Part shown: positions 34,837 to 43,401 of the stretch, piece after piece
Layout: every line of letters begins with the position of its first letter
Numbering within the stretch: the first letter of the stretch is position 1
Assembly (NCBI RefSeq): GCF_036321025.1
Contig: NZ_JAZAPB010000002.1
Coordinates: 1,550,001 to 1,614,000 of the forward strand
Length of the DNA: 64,000 bases
Reading direction: 5' to 3'
Source of the DNA: Alteraurantiacibacter hainanensis
GTDB lineage: Bacteria > Pseudomonadota > Alphaproteobacteria > Sphingomonadales > Sphingomonadaceae
Notes under the pieces: model-generated
Databases searched by the model: none
Seen by the model: the letters and a program-made list of their open reading frames with translations, nothing else
What the model was told of the DNA's origin: nothing
Position numbers and translations under genes: made by a program

Positions 34837-35116
34837 AGTCGTAATCTCTCCTGGTAATTCTAGGCAGGCAGCTTTCTACTACCCGTCTTTCCCGGCGGTG
34901 GCCTCATGCACACAACTGCCGAGATTGCAAATATGTCCTACCGAAACGGCGCTGAATGGCGTTTTAACGGGGCAAGACGCCTAAATTCAGGTTCGCGGCG
35001 GTGAGGTGTGGAAAAAGGCCGGATTTACGAGGGTTTTGCCCTGGCTGGCTATGGTGAAGCAGCCCCCCCTTCCCTACATTGGCAACCAACCAGAACGATA
35101 ATGGAATTGCATTTTA

Positions 35117-37954
35117 GTGAGCGACGAGACCGAAACTCTTGGCGCCCCGGGTAATCCGGGCGAATTTGGCCGCATCGACATCGTCGAGGAGATGAAGACG
35201 AGCTACCTCGATTACGCGATGAGCGTGATCGTGAGCCGCGCATTGCCCGACGTACGCGACGGATTGAAGCCCGTTCACCGGCGCATTCTCTATGCCGCGC
35301 AGGTCGGCGGCTACACTTCCACCCGCCCCTATCGCAAGTCGGCGAAGATCGTCGGTGAAGTCATGGGTTCGTACCACCCGCACGGCGACAGCGCGATCTA
35401 CGATGCGCTGGCCCGCATGGTGCAGCCGTGGTCGATGCGACTGCCGCTGATCGATGGTCAGGGCAACTTCGGCTCCATGGACCCCGATCCCCCGGCGGCC
35501 ATGCGTTACACCGAAAGCCGCCTCGCCAAGGCGGCAGACCCGCTGCTGAGCGATCTCGACAAGGATACGGTCGATTTCGTCGACAATTACGACGGGTCGG
35601 AAAAGGAACCGTCCGTCCTTCCCGCGCGCTACCCCAACCTGCTGGTGAACGGGGCGGGCGGCATTGCCGTGGGCATGGCCACCAACATCCCGCCACACAA
35701 CCTGGGCGAGGTGATCGACGGCTGCTTTGCCTACATGGACGATCCGGCCATCACGGCCGAACAGCTGCACGAGATCATCCCCGGACCGGACTTCCCCACC
35801 GCCCCGCTGATCCTGGGCAAGAGCGGTGCGCGCTCCGCCTATACCACCGGTCGCGGCTCGATCCTGATGCGCAGCCGGCACGAGATCGAGACCGGCAAGA
35901 ACGATCGCCAGTCCATCGTGCTGACCTCCATTCCCTACCAGGTCGGCAAGGCCGGGCTGGTGGAGAAGATCGCCGATGCCGCCAAGGAGAAGCGCATCGA
36001 GGGCATTTCCGACATCCGCGACGAATCCAGTCGCGCGGGTGTCCGCGTTGTCATCGAACTGAAGCGCGACGCCACTCCCGAAGTGGTGCTGAACCAGCTG
36101 TGGCGTCACACGCCTGCCCAATCCAGCTTCCCGGCCAACATGCTGGCCATCCGTGGCGGAAGGCCGGAAACGCTGGACCTGCGCGAGTTCATCTCCAGCT
36201 TCATCGCCTTCCGCGAGCAGGTGATCACCCGGCGCACCAAGTTCGAGCTGAACAAGGCGCGGGACCGTGCGCACATCTTGCTGGGCCTGGTGGTCGCTGT
36301 CTCCAACCTCGACGAGGTGGTTGCCATGATCCGCGGATCTTCCAACCCGCAGATCGCGCGGGCCAAGCTGCTCGCCAAGGAATGGCCGATCGGCGACATC
36401 GCCCAGTATATCCGCCTCGTCGAAGCCATCGAACCCACGTCGGATGAAGCCGAAGGCACCTACCAGCTTTCCGAGCGGCAGGTGAAAGCCATCCTCGACC
36501 TGCGCCTGCATCGCCTGACGGCCCTCGGCCGCGACGAGATCGGCGACGAACTGCAGGAACTGGCCGACAAGATCGAATACTACCTTTCGCTGCTGGCCGA
36601 TCGCGCGAAGCTCTACGCCGTGATGCGGGAGGAGCTGCAGGAAGTTCGCGACCAGTTCGCCACTCCGCGCGTTTCCGAAATCGCGCCCGCGTGGGACGGT
36701 CTCGAGGACGAAGACCTGATCGAGCGGGAGGAGATGGTCGTCACCGTCACCCTCTCCGGCTACATCAAGCGCACTCCGCTCGACACCTTCCGCGCCCAGC
36801 GCCACGGCGGCAAGGGCCGCAGCGGCATGGCGACGAAGGACGAGGACGCCGTCGTCGAAATGTTCGTAACGTCGACGCATAACCCCGTGTTGTTCTTCAC
36901 GAATACCGGCCGCGTCTATCGCCTGAAGGTCTGGAAGCTGCCCGAGGGCGGGCCGCAGACCAAGGGCCGCCCGATGGTGAACCTCCTGCCTCTGGGCGAC
37001 GAGGAACGCGTTACCAACGTGCTGCCCCTGCCCGAGGACGAGAACGAGTGGGAAGCGCTCAACATCGTCTTCGCCACCGAACAGGGCATGGTGCGCCGCA
37101 ATTCGATGGATGCCTTCACCAACGTCCCCTCGAACGGGAAATACGCGATGGGCTTCGTCGAAGGCAGCGGCGACCGGCTGATCGGCGTGCGCCTGCTGAA
37201 CGAGGAGCAGGAAGTGTTCCTCGCCTCCGACGCCGGCAAGGCCATCCGTTTCGCTGCGACCGACGCGCGCGAGACCAAGAGCCGAACCGGTATCGGCGTG
37301 CGCGGCATGACCCTGAAGGACGATGCCAAGGTCGTCTCGCTGGCGGTGCTCGACAAGCTCGACGCCGACATGGAGACGCGTGACGCCTACCTGCGCGCCG
37401 CAGCCTGGAAGAACAATGATGCGGAAGCCACCCTGCCCGCCGAACAGGTCGAGGCAATGGCCGAGGCGGAGGAGTTCATCCTCACCATCACGGCCAACGG
37501 TTATGGCAAGATATCAAGCGCCTACGAATACCGCACGATCGGTCGCGGGGGCCAGGGCCTCACCAACATCGGCACGCCCGGCAACGAGGATCGCAACGGC
37601 CCCGTCGTCGCCAGTTTCCCCGTGCGCCACGGGATGCAGTTGATGCTGGTGACCGACCGCGCAAAGCTGATCCGCCTGCCGGTCAACTTCCGTCACCTGA
37701 TCGAGGGCGGGTTCGAAAACCACCTGGGCTGGGCCGTCTACGGTCGCAGTTCGTCGGGCATCCGCATCTTCGACGTTTCCAAGGGCGAGAAGATCGTGGG
37801 CGCAGCGCGCATCGACGAGGATGAAAGCCCGGAAAACGAGGCCGAGGAAGCCGTGGTCGCGGAAATGCTGGAACGTCGCGGAGGCGGTGACCAGACCGAA
37901 CCGCACACGACGATGGATCGGGACGATAATCTCGATGAGGATGACGCGGAATAG
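35117..37954 (+). CDS. gyrA: DNA gyrase subunit A
   Basis: 945-residue breakage-reunion subunit of gyrase. It starts with GTG. The catalytic Tyr is in AAMRYTESRLAK. The QRDR region reads YHPHGDSAIYDALARM with Ser at the position where quinolone resistance changes occur, so wild-type there. The C-terminal domain has beta-pinwheel repeats, including the GyrA box (QRHGGKGRSGM), which separates it from ParC. The ribosome site is weak (GGAA 12 bases upstream). Confidence 0.97.
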   Translation: MSDETETLGAPGNPGEFGRIDIVEEMKTSYLDYAMSVIVSRALPDVRDGLKPVHRRILYAAQVGGYTSTRPYRKSAKIVGEVMGSYHPHGDSAIYDALARMVQPWSMRLPLIDGQGNFGSMDPDPPAAMRYTESRLAKAADPLLSDLDKDTVDFVDNYDGSEKEPSVLPARYPNLLVNGAGGIAVGMATNIPPHNLGEVIDGCFAYMDDPAITAEQLHEIIPGPDFPTAPLILGKSGARSAYTTGRGSILMRSRHEIETGKNDRQSIVLTSIPYQVGKAGLVEKIADAAKEKRIEGISDIRDESSRAGVRVVIELKRDATPEVVLNQLWRHTPAQSSFPANMLAIRGGRPETLDLREFISSFIAFREQVITRRTKFELNKARDRAHILLGLVVAVSNLDEVVAMIRGSSNPQIARAKLLAKEWPIGDIAQYIRLVEAIEPTSDEAEGTYQLSERQVKAILDLRLHRLTALGRDEIGDELQELADKIEYYLSLLADRAKLYAVMREELQEVRDQFATPRVSEIAPAWDGLEDEDLIEREEMVVTVTLSGYIKRTPLDTFRAQRHGGKGRSGMATKDEDAVVEMFVTSTHNPVLFFTNTGRVYRLKVWKLPEGGPQTKGRPMVNLLPLGDEERVTNVLPLPEDENEWEALNIVFATEQGMVRRNSMDAFTNVPSNGKYAMGFVEGSGDRLIGVRLLNEEQEVFLASDAGKAIRFAATDARETKSRTGIGVRGMTLKDDAKVVSLAVLDKLDADMETRDAYLRAAAWKNNDAEATLPAEQVEAMAEAEEFILTITANGYGKISSAYEYRTIGRGGQGLTNIGTPGNEDRNGPVVASFPVRHGMQLMLVTDRAKLIRLPVNFRHLIEGGFENHLGWAVYGRSSSGIRIFDVSKGEKIVGAARIDEDESPENEAEEAVVAEMLERRGGGDQTEPHTTMDRDDNLDEDDAE

Positions 37955-37965
37955 AGGGGTAGCGA

Positions 37966-37999
37966 AAGGAGCGTCAGGGCAGTTCTGCCCGCGCTCCTT
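37966..37999 (+). terminator. Hairpin after gyrA
   Basis: Nested stem AAGGAGCG / CGCTCCTT enclosing GGGCAG / CTGCCC, 11 bases after the stop. There is no T-run, so it may act as an RNA end-stabiliser or a weak terminator. Confidence 0.5.
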
Positions 38000-38010
38000 C
38001 GGTCAGGCGT

Positions 38011-38238
38011 TCACCCCCGCCAAGTCTTGCGGAACCGGCCTCTTTCGTCGCGGCGATATTCCAGCTTTGGGGTCGGCCGGGTAAACCATTTGCGCATGCG
38101 GACGATGATCGACCGGTTCGAGGGTTCGTGAATCGGAGCATCGTCTTCGCCCGGCGACCAGAACATCCAATGCACGAAGAAGGCCAGGACGCCGGTCAGC
38201 GCCAGCGCCGACGACAGGAGCAAGACGATCCAGGTCAT
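38011..38238 (-). CDS. Small membrane protein (75 aa), second gene of a two-gene unit
   Basis: 75-residue protein with one N-terminal transmembrane helix (TWIVLLLSSALALTGVLAFF) and a basic cytoplasmic tail (RMRKWFTRPTPKLEYRRDER). Its ATG overlaps the TAA of the 48-residue ORF upstream (TAATG), a common sign of coupled translation. No family recognised. Confidence 0.65.
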   Translation of the reverse strand: MTWIVLLLSSALALTGVLAFFVHWMFWSPGEDDAPIHEPSNRSIIVRMRKWFTRPTPKLEYRRDERGRFRKTWRG

Positions 38239-38384
38239 TAACGGCCAAGCAATCTGGCCAGAAAACCGGGGCTTTCCATCGGCTTGATCCTGCCGAATTT
38301 CATGCGGCGCATGTCCGGATCCTGGAACGGCCGCGGTTGAATCCAGGGATCGGGATTTGATGATCGGTAAATGAACTTAGCCAT
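38238..38384 (-). CDS. Small basic protein (48 aa), first gene of a two-gene unit
   Basis: 48-residue ORF: MAKFIYRSSNPDPWIQPRPF, then DPDMRRMKFGRIKPMESPGF and a basic end (LARLLGR). A clear GGGGAGAG ribosome site lies just upstream. It is soluble and rich in Pro, Arg and Met. It is joined to the membrane-protein gene by TAATG. No family recognised. Confidence 0.55.
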   Translation of the reverse strand: MAKFIYRSSNPDPWIQPRPFQDPDMRRMKFGRIKPMESPGFLARLLGR

Positions 38385-38474
38385 TGATTGCTCTCCCCAT
38401 GTGAGCGAACCGTGACCCGTTTTCCGATCATAATGGGGAAAACGTGGAGCGAATCCAGCTAATGTTCTCCCATT

Positions 38475-38495
38475 CTATCCACAACTTTTTCCACA
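38475..38495 (+). promoter_or_regulatory. Two DnaA-box-like sequences
   Basis: CTATCCACA at 38475-38483 and TTTTCCACA at 38487-38495 each differ from TTATCCACA by one base and are 12 bases apart. They lie in the 289-base gap between the small-protein operon and the J-domain gene. Confidence 0.35.
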
Positions 38496-38673
38496 GGGGT
38501 CTGACGGCGGGCACGCCGGTTCGAAAGCCCGTGAAACGGCTGATTTTTCGCCAAAGGCACAGCGCCCCGACAAGGTAAGAGAATGCCCGGACTGGTCTCG
38601 GATGTCCTGCTTTCGCGGTTGCGGGGCCTGCCCGCTATTTTGGCTCTAGTCACGTATCTCCGGACGACTTATC

Positions 38674-39273
38674 GTGCCGGCCATGGGGACCCAGCCATCG
38701 TTCGTCGATTACTATTCCGTCTTGCAGGTCAATCCGGACTGCGAGGCGCGAATTCTTGAAATCGCCTATCATTACTTCGCCAAGATGTACCATCCGGACA
38801 ACATCGAGACGGCGGACGAGGAGCGGTTCCTGGAAGTCGTCGAGGCCTACACCCTGCTGCGCGATCCGAAGAAGCGTCAGGAATACAACACGCTCTACGT
38901 CCAGCACGTTGGCTCCGAGAAGACCTTCCGTCCCGATGCCCCGAAGTTCGGCCTGGATGAGAGAACTGCGCTCAACGATGCCGAGGTCCAGAACCAGATC
39001 CTACAGTCGCTTTACCGACGGCGGCGGGAGCATCCCACCAGTGCGGGCATCGTGGGCTGGCTGTTGCAGGAAAAGCTGGGCGTCAGCGAGGAGAACTTCG
39101 AGTTCCACATCTGGTATCTGAAATCAAAGAACTTCATCGACATCAACGAAGAGGGGAAGCTGGCCATTACCGTGGCCGGCGTGGACGAGATCATCTCGCA
39201 AAGCCGGATGAAGGATGCCGAAAAGCTGCTTCTTTCGCGCGCCCGTCCCGGAACCGAACCCGCTGACGGATAG
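38674..39273 (+). CDS. J-domain protein with C-terminal winged-helix-like region
   Basis: 199-residue protein. The first 75 residues are a J domain: DYYSVLQVNPDCEARILEIA, HPD at residues 40-42 and FLEVVEAYTLLRDPKKRQEY. The C-terminal half (GIVGWLLQEKLGVSEENFEF, YLKSKNFIDINEEGKLAITV) reads like a winged helix. J domains stimulate DnaK; the second domain may direct it to a nucleic acid or protein. The start could be GTG 38674 or ATG 38683. Confidence 0.8.
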   Translation: MPAMGTQPSFVDYYSVLQVNPDCEARILEIAYHYFAKMYHPDNIETADEERFLEVVEAYTLLRDPKKRQEYNTLYVQHVGSEKTFRPDAPKFGLDERTALNDAEVQNQILQSLYRRRREHPTSAGIVGWLLQEKLGVSEENFEFHIWYLKSKNFIDINEEGKLAITVAGVDEIISQSRMKDAEKLLLSRARPGTEPADG

Positions 39274-39280
39274 GCCGCGG

Positions 39281-39988
39281 TCAGGCCGCGTCGTCCTCTC
39301 GTCGGTAGACCATCCGCAGTTCCGGGTTCCGCTTCCGCAGTGTCGTCACCACGCCAACGGTGATCAGGAACTGGCCGAGGTAGTAGATCGGCCACACGAG
39401 GTATTCCGGCACTGAACTGCCCGATAGCGGGCCCAGCTCGGCGAAGATGAGCAGGTCCGAGAGAACGAACAGCAAGGCACCAGCCGCGACGCGCATGCGC
39501 GGAAAATCGCTCATCCACGCACTCGCCGCCATTACGGCCAGCGCCGCAGCGTAGATGGCGACGAACCACGCGATGGCGCGGTCGTAGGGCAGGAAGTAGC
39601 CGATCAGCGGCGGCAGGATCAGGATCGAGAGGAAGGTCCACTGGTCCCACCCGTGCAGCTTGCCGCGCGAATGTTTCAGGAACACCGACACCGCGATCAT
39701 GTGGAAGACGAAGAACACCGCCGCGCCCACGCGAAGGTCGAATTCGATGGCCATGTCGGCCAGGGCCGCCACTGCCATGGCCAGCGCAAGCCGATGCGAA
39801 TCCCCGCTCTGGTGCCGCAGGTAGGCGTAGATCGCCAGAAAGCCGACGGCGAACCCCTTTATGGGGATGAGGTAGAGCTCCGGCAGGTTCGTTGCCTGCA
39901 GGTAATAGAACGACAGCGCCGCCACGATGCTCAGCAGCAGGAAGGGGCGCTTCTGGGCCAGCGCGGGATGAGGTTGCTTTGGCGGCAC
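39281..39988 (-). CDS. YhhN family (lysoplasmalogenase-like) membrane protein
   Basis: 235-residue protein with about eight transmembrane helices. Conserved-looking polar residues in helices include FVLSDLLIFAE and WPIYYLGQFLIT, as in the YhhN/TMEM86 family that cleaves the vinyl-ether bond of lysoplasmalogens. It ends 8 bases from the stop of the convergent J-domain gene. Since most such bacteria lack plasmalogens, the true substrate is open. Confidence 0.85.
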   Translation of the reverse strand: MPPKQPHPALAQKRPFLLLSIVAALSFYYLQATNLPELYLIPIKGFAVGFLAIYAYLRHQSGDSHRLALAMAVAALADMAIEFDLRVGAAVFFVFHMIAVSVFLKHSRGKLHGWDQWTFLSILILPPLIGYFLPYDRAIAWFVAIYAAALAVMAASAWMSDFPRMRVAAGALLFVLSDLLIFAELGPLSGSSVPEYLVWPIYYLGQFLITVGVVTTLRKRNPELRMVYRREDDAA

Positions 39989-39998
39989 GCGCCAGCGC

Positions 39999-41474
39999 TT
40001 AGCGCGAGGCCCGGATTTGCGCCAGAGCGGTTTCCAGCATCACGTCGTCGCCGCTGCCCACCGGATTGGGCGCGATCACGAAGTCGGGCACCACGCCGCG
40101 TGCCGATTCATCACCCGAATGGCGCACCATGTATGCCTTGGGATAGATGATGCTGGCACCGGAATGCGGTAGCTCGAAGCTCTCCACTGCGCCGTAGGTC
40201 GTGGGCGGGTCAGAGGTCTCCTCGCCCAGGATGGTGGCAATGCCCAGGTCCTGCATCAGCGCGCCAATCACGGCCGCGTTGGAATAACTATGCTGGTTCA
40301 CCAGCACCCACACCCGGCCATCGAACGCGTTGTCCGTTATCGGCTGCGTCTCAGGCAGATCGATTTCGACCCGCTCTCCCACTGCGGCGGACGCCAGCGC
40401 CGATGCGATGCGCCCGGCGAAACTGTCGGGATCGCCCTCCCAGTCCGACCATGCCGCCTTGGTATTTGGGCCAGCGCGCACCGCGTAGCGGGAGGCATAG
40501 CGGTAGGGCCGGTCCACCAGGCGCGCGATAATCAGGTCGGAAAAGCTCGCATCCCCGCCGCCGTTGTCGCGCAGGTCTATCACCAGGTCGCTTGCACCGC
40601 TGGCAGTCAGAGCGACAAAGGCTTCATCGATGAAGTCGCGGAAAGGCGCGATGGTGTAGGCTTCACCATCCTCGCCTCGCTCTTCCTCGGTGGCGGAGAA
40701 CGGGCCGGGCTGAAGGTAGAACACGCCGGTGCCCATGTCGCGATGGATGCGCGCGCTCGGCCGGCGGCCGGGGCTCGGCAAGGCGCGCTCTTCCTGCATG
40801 GCATACATCTCGCCCAGGCCCATTCCGGCGACCTCGTGCGTGCCGATTTCGCCGTCGGGCGCGATATATTCCACCTGCAGGCTCTCTACCGGACCGAAGA
40901 CGAGATGAAGATAGGCCGGCATGCCAAGCGCGATCTGAGAGCGTAGCAAACGCGTGCTGTCGGCGGAGATGATCTGGCGCGCACGGGCCTCGAATTCCGA
41001 TACCGGCATCCCGCCCAGCGCGGTGATGCGCGACCCCGGTGGCAGGGCATCGCCCGGCCCCGACCAGTTGTCGGTCACCATCATGTCGTCGCGATAGGTA
41101 ACCGAAAGCGGGATGATCGTTCCGCCCTCGCCCACGTGAGCGAAGACATCGCCCATGGCCACCTCGGTCTTGGCGTGGCCAATGTTTCCGAAGGCCATGG
41201 CCTCGTGCAGCATCAGGTGAAACTCGTCCCGCGGCATCGACCCGTCGATGCGCGCCAGCAATGCTTCCACGTGGGCATCGTATTCTGTCCGGCTTCGGCG
41301 GGCGAACAGATCGACGTGTTCTTCCTGCAGGCGGGCGTAGAGCGTGGAAAGATCTTCTTGGGCCTCCTCCGCCGTATAACAGTCCTCGCAAGCGGCGGAA
41401 TCCTGCGCGGCAAGCGGCGTGGCCAGCAGAATGGCGGCAGATGCAATCACGTTGCGCCAGAGACGATTTGACAT
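39999..41474 (-). CDS. S41-family peptidase, tricorn-like active site
   Basis: 491-residue exported protein with a signal peptide (IASAAILLATPLAAQ). The core shows DLVIDLRDNGGGDASFSD and the nucleophile Ser near residue 398 in NQHSYSNAAVIG. The Lys used by Ctp/Tsp enzymes is not found at its place (GEETSDPPTTYG), so this is more like the S41 members that use other residues. Start 41474 (MSNRLWRNV) is chosen; the frame runs far upstream as the shadow of trmFO. Periplasmic protease by family. Confidence 0.88.
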   Translation of the reverse strand: MSNRLWRNVIASAAILLATPLAAQDSAACEDCYTAEEAQEDLSTLYARLQEEHVDLFARRSRTEYDAHVEALLARIDGSMPRDEFHLMLHEAMAFGNIGHAKTEVAMGDVFAHVGEGGTIIPLSVTYRDDMMVTDNWSGPGDALPPGSRITALGGMPVSEFEARARQIISADSTRLLRSQIALGMPAYLHLVFGPVESLQVEYIAPDGEIGTHEVAGMGLGEMYAMQEERALPSPGRRPSARIHRDMGTGVFYLQPGPFSATEEERGEDGEAYTIAPFRDFIDEAFVALTASGASDLVIDLRDNGGGDASFSDLIIARLVDRPYRYASRYAVRAGPNTKAAWSDWEGDPDSFAGRIASALASAAVGERVEIDLPETQPITDNAFDGRVWVLVNQHSYSNAAVIGALMQDLGIATILGEETSDPPTTYGAVESFELPHSGASIIYPKAYMVRHSGDESARGVVPDFVIAPNPVGSGDDVMLETALAQIRASR

Positions 41475-41528
41475 GGAAGGGGCATTACTCCCTCGAAATT
41501 GTCGGTCAAGGAGCCTAGTTGGCGAGCC

Positions 41529-42896
41529 ATGACACATCAGGTCCACATTATCGGCGGCGGTCTGGCCGGCAGCGAGGCGGCATGGCAGCTGGCGCGACGC
41601 GGGGTGAAGGTGCGCCTGTCGGAAATGCGTGGCGGCGGCGGTCAGACCCCGGCTCACCAGACCGATGGCCTTGCCGAACTCGTGTGTTCCAATTCCTTCC
41701 GTTCCGACGACGACGAGAAGAATGCCGTCGGTCTGCTGCACCACGAAATGCGGCGACTGGACAGTCTGATAATGGCTGCCGGCGAAAAGGCCCGGGTGCC
41801 CGCAGGCAGTGCGATGGCGGTGGACCGCGACGTCTTCAGCGCCGAGGTTCAGCGCCGTCTGGAAGAGCATCCCAACGTCGAGATCGTTCGCGAAACCGTG
41901 GAGCAGTTGCCCGCAGAGGGCCTGACCATCGTCGCCACCGGTCCACTGACTGCGGCAAGCCTGGCGAAAAGCATCGTCGGCGCGACGGGAGAGGACCGCT
42001 TGGCTTTCTTCGATGCCATTGCCCCGATCGTCTATCGGGATTCCATCGACATGAGCAAGGCATGGATCCAGTCGCGCTGGAACAAGACGACCGCGGCTTC
42101 CAACGAAGATGGCGACTACATCAACTGCCCCATGAACAAGGAGCAGTACGAGGCATTCGTGCAGGGCCTGCGCGATGCCGAGAAGGGCGACTTCAAGGAA
42201 TGGGAAGCCGACACGCCCTATTTCGAAGGCTGCAAGCCGATCGAGGTGGATGCCGAGCGCGGGGTCGAGACCTTGCGTTATGGCCCCATGAAGGGCGTCG
42301 GCCTCGATAATCCCCATGACCGCACCGAGGAGCATCCGCAGGGACGCTGGCCCTACGCCGTGGTCCAGCTGCGGCAGGACAACAAGCTGGGCACGCTGTG
42401 GAACATGGTCGGCTTCCAGACCAAGATGAAATACGGCGCGCAGGTCGAGCTGTTTCGGACCATTCCGGGCCTGGAGAATGCCGAGTTCGCGCGACTGGGC
42501 GGAATGCACCGCAACACCTTCATCAATTCGCCCGAACTGCTGGACCAGCAACTACGCCTGAAATCCGCTCCCCACATCCGCTTCGCCGGACAGGTGACCG
42601 GATGCGAAGGCTATGTCGAAAGCAGTGCCGTGGGCCTGCTGGCCGGGATGATGACGGCCAGCGAGCTGGCCGGCGAAACCTGGTCCCCGCCCCCGGAAAC
42701 CACCGCCATGGGCGCGCTGCTTGGCCATATCACCGGCAACGCCGAAGCCAGCCATTTCCAGCCCATGAACGTGAATTTCGGCCTGTTCCCGCCGCTGCAC
42801 GACGTGAAGAAGAAGCAGCGCAAGGAAGCCTACACCTCGCGTGCGAAGGAGCATTTCGGCGAATGGCTGGCGGGACTGGAAACGGTGCCAGCCTAA
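41529..42896 (+). CDS. trmFO: Folate-dependent tRNA m5U54 methyltransferase TrmFO
   Basis: 455-residue FAD/folate enzyme that makes ribothymidine at position 54 of tRNA. The FAD loop is VHIIGGGLAGSEAAWQLA. The conserved CSNSFRSDD, containing one of the functional Cys, and INCPMNKEQYEAF also fit. The region GQVTGCEGYVESSAVGLLAG is the GidA-like signature. Divergent from the S41 gene, 54 bases apart. Confidence 0.96.
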   Translation: MTHQVHIIGGGLAGSEAAWQLARRGVKVRLSEMRGGGGQTPAHQTDGLAELVCSNSFRSDDDEKNAVGLLHHEMRRLDSLIMAAGEKARVPAGSAMAVDRDVFSAEVQRRLEEHPNVEIVRETVEQLPAEGLTIVATGPLTAASLAKSIVGATGEDRLAFFDAIAPIVYRDSIDMSKAWIQSRWNKTTAASNEDGDYINCPMNKEQYEAFVQGLRDAEKGDFKEWEADTPYFEGCKPIEVDAERGVETLRYGPMKGVGLDNPHDRTEEHPQGRWPYAVVQLRQDNKLGTLWNMVGFQTKMKYGAQVELFRTIPGLENAEFARLGGMHRNTFINSPELLDQQLRLKSAPHIRFAGQVTGCEGYVESSAVGLLAGMMTASELAGETWSPPPETTAMGALLGHITGNAEASHFQPMNVNFGLFPPLHDVKKKQRKEAYTSRAKEHFGEWLAGLETVPA

Positions 42897-42900
42897 CTGC

Positions 42901-43374
42901 CTAGCAGTTGCAGCTGGGCCGCGACGTACGCCGCGGTTTCGGGGCGCTGGTGGCGAATTCGGCCTGGGTCAGCTCCCGGTCCCCGTCCGCATCCATCTCC
43001 TCGAAGCGCGAGCTGGTGGTGATTGCCCACTCCTCGAACGTCAGCAGGTTGTTGCCATCGACGTCCAGCTGGCGAAACCCGTCGGTGCGGGTCGAAAGCA
43101 TCTCGTTCCGTGTGATCTTCAGATCGCGGTTGCGATCGTAGCGGAAGAACCGCCGCTGTTCGCGCGTCAGTTCGCTGGCCTCTGGTGGCTCCGGACCCGT
43201 CAGGTCGGATACGTCCGCACTCGGCAAGGCGTCGGGGTCTTCCTGCAACCCTGCGCCGCGCTCGGCGTTCGGAGGCGGCGCCCCTTCCTCCACCTGCGCC
43301 CGCCCCTGCATCCAGAACAGTCCCAAGGCCACCAGCACAAGGGCGCCGAAAGCGCCGAGTATCATCCTGTCCAT
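42901..43374 (-). CDS. Membrane-anchored EF-hand protein
   Basis: 157-residue protein with one N-terminal transmembrane helix (ILGAFGALVLVALGLFWM) and an acidic linker. Three EF-hand loops follow: DRNRDLKITRNE, DVDGNNLLTFEE and DADGDRELTQAE; the last two fit the calcium consensus well. It ends in a Cys pair (SCNC). A periplasmic calcium-binding role is likely; partner unknown. Confidence 0.8.
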   Translation of the reverse strand: MDRMILGAFGALVLVALGLFWMQGRAQVEEGAPPPNAERGAGLQEDPDALPSADVSDLTGPEPPEASELTREQRRFFRYDRNRDLKITRNEMLSTRTDGFRQLDVDGNNLLTFEEWAITTSSRFEEMDADGDRELTQAEFATSAPKPRRTSRPSCNC

Positions 43375-43401
43375 ATTATCCCCACAGATTCGGGGACTTA
43401 G

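Noticed and set aside
35114..36880. Minus-strand open frame of 588 codons opposite gyrA
   Set aside because: Antisense shadow of gyrA with no motif.
38475..38495. Replication origin
   Set aside because: Only two imperfect DnaA boxes, no AT-rich unwinding region, and no typical origin-flanking genes.
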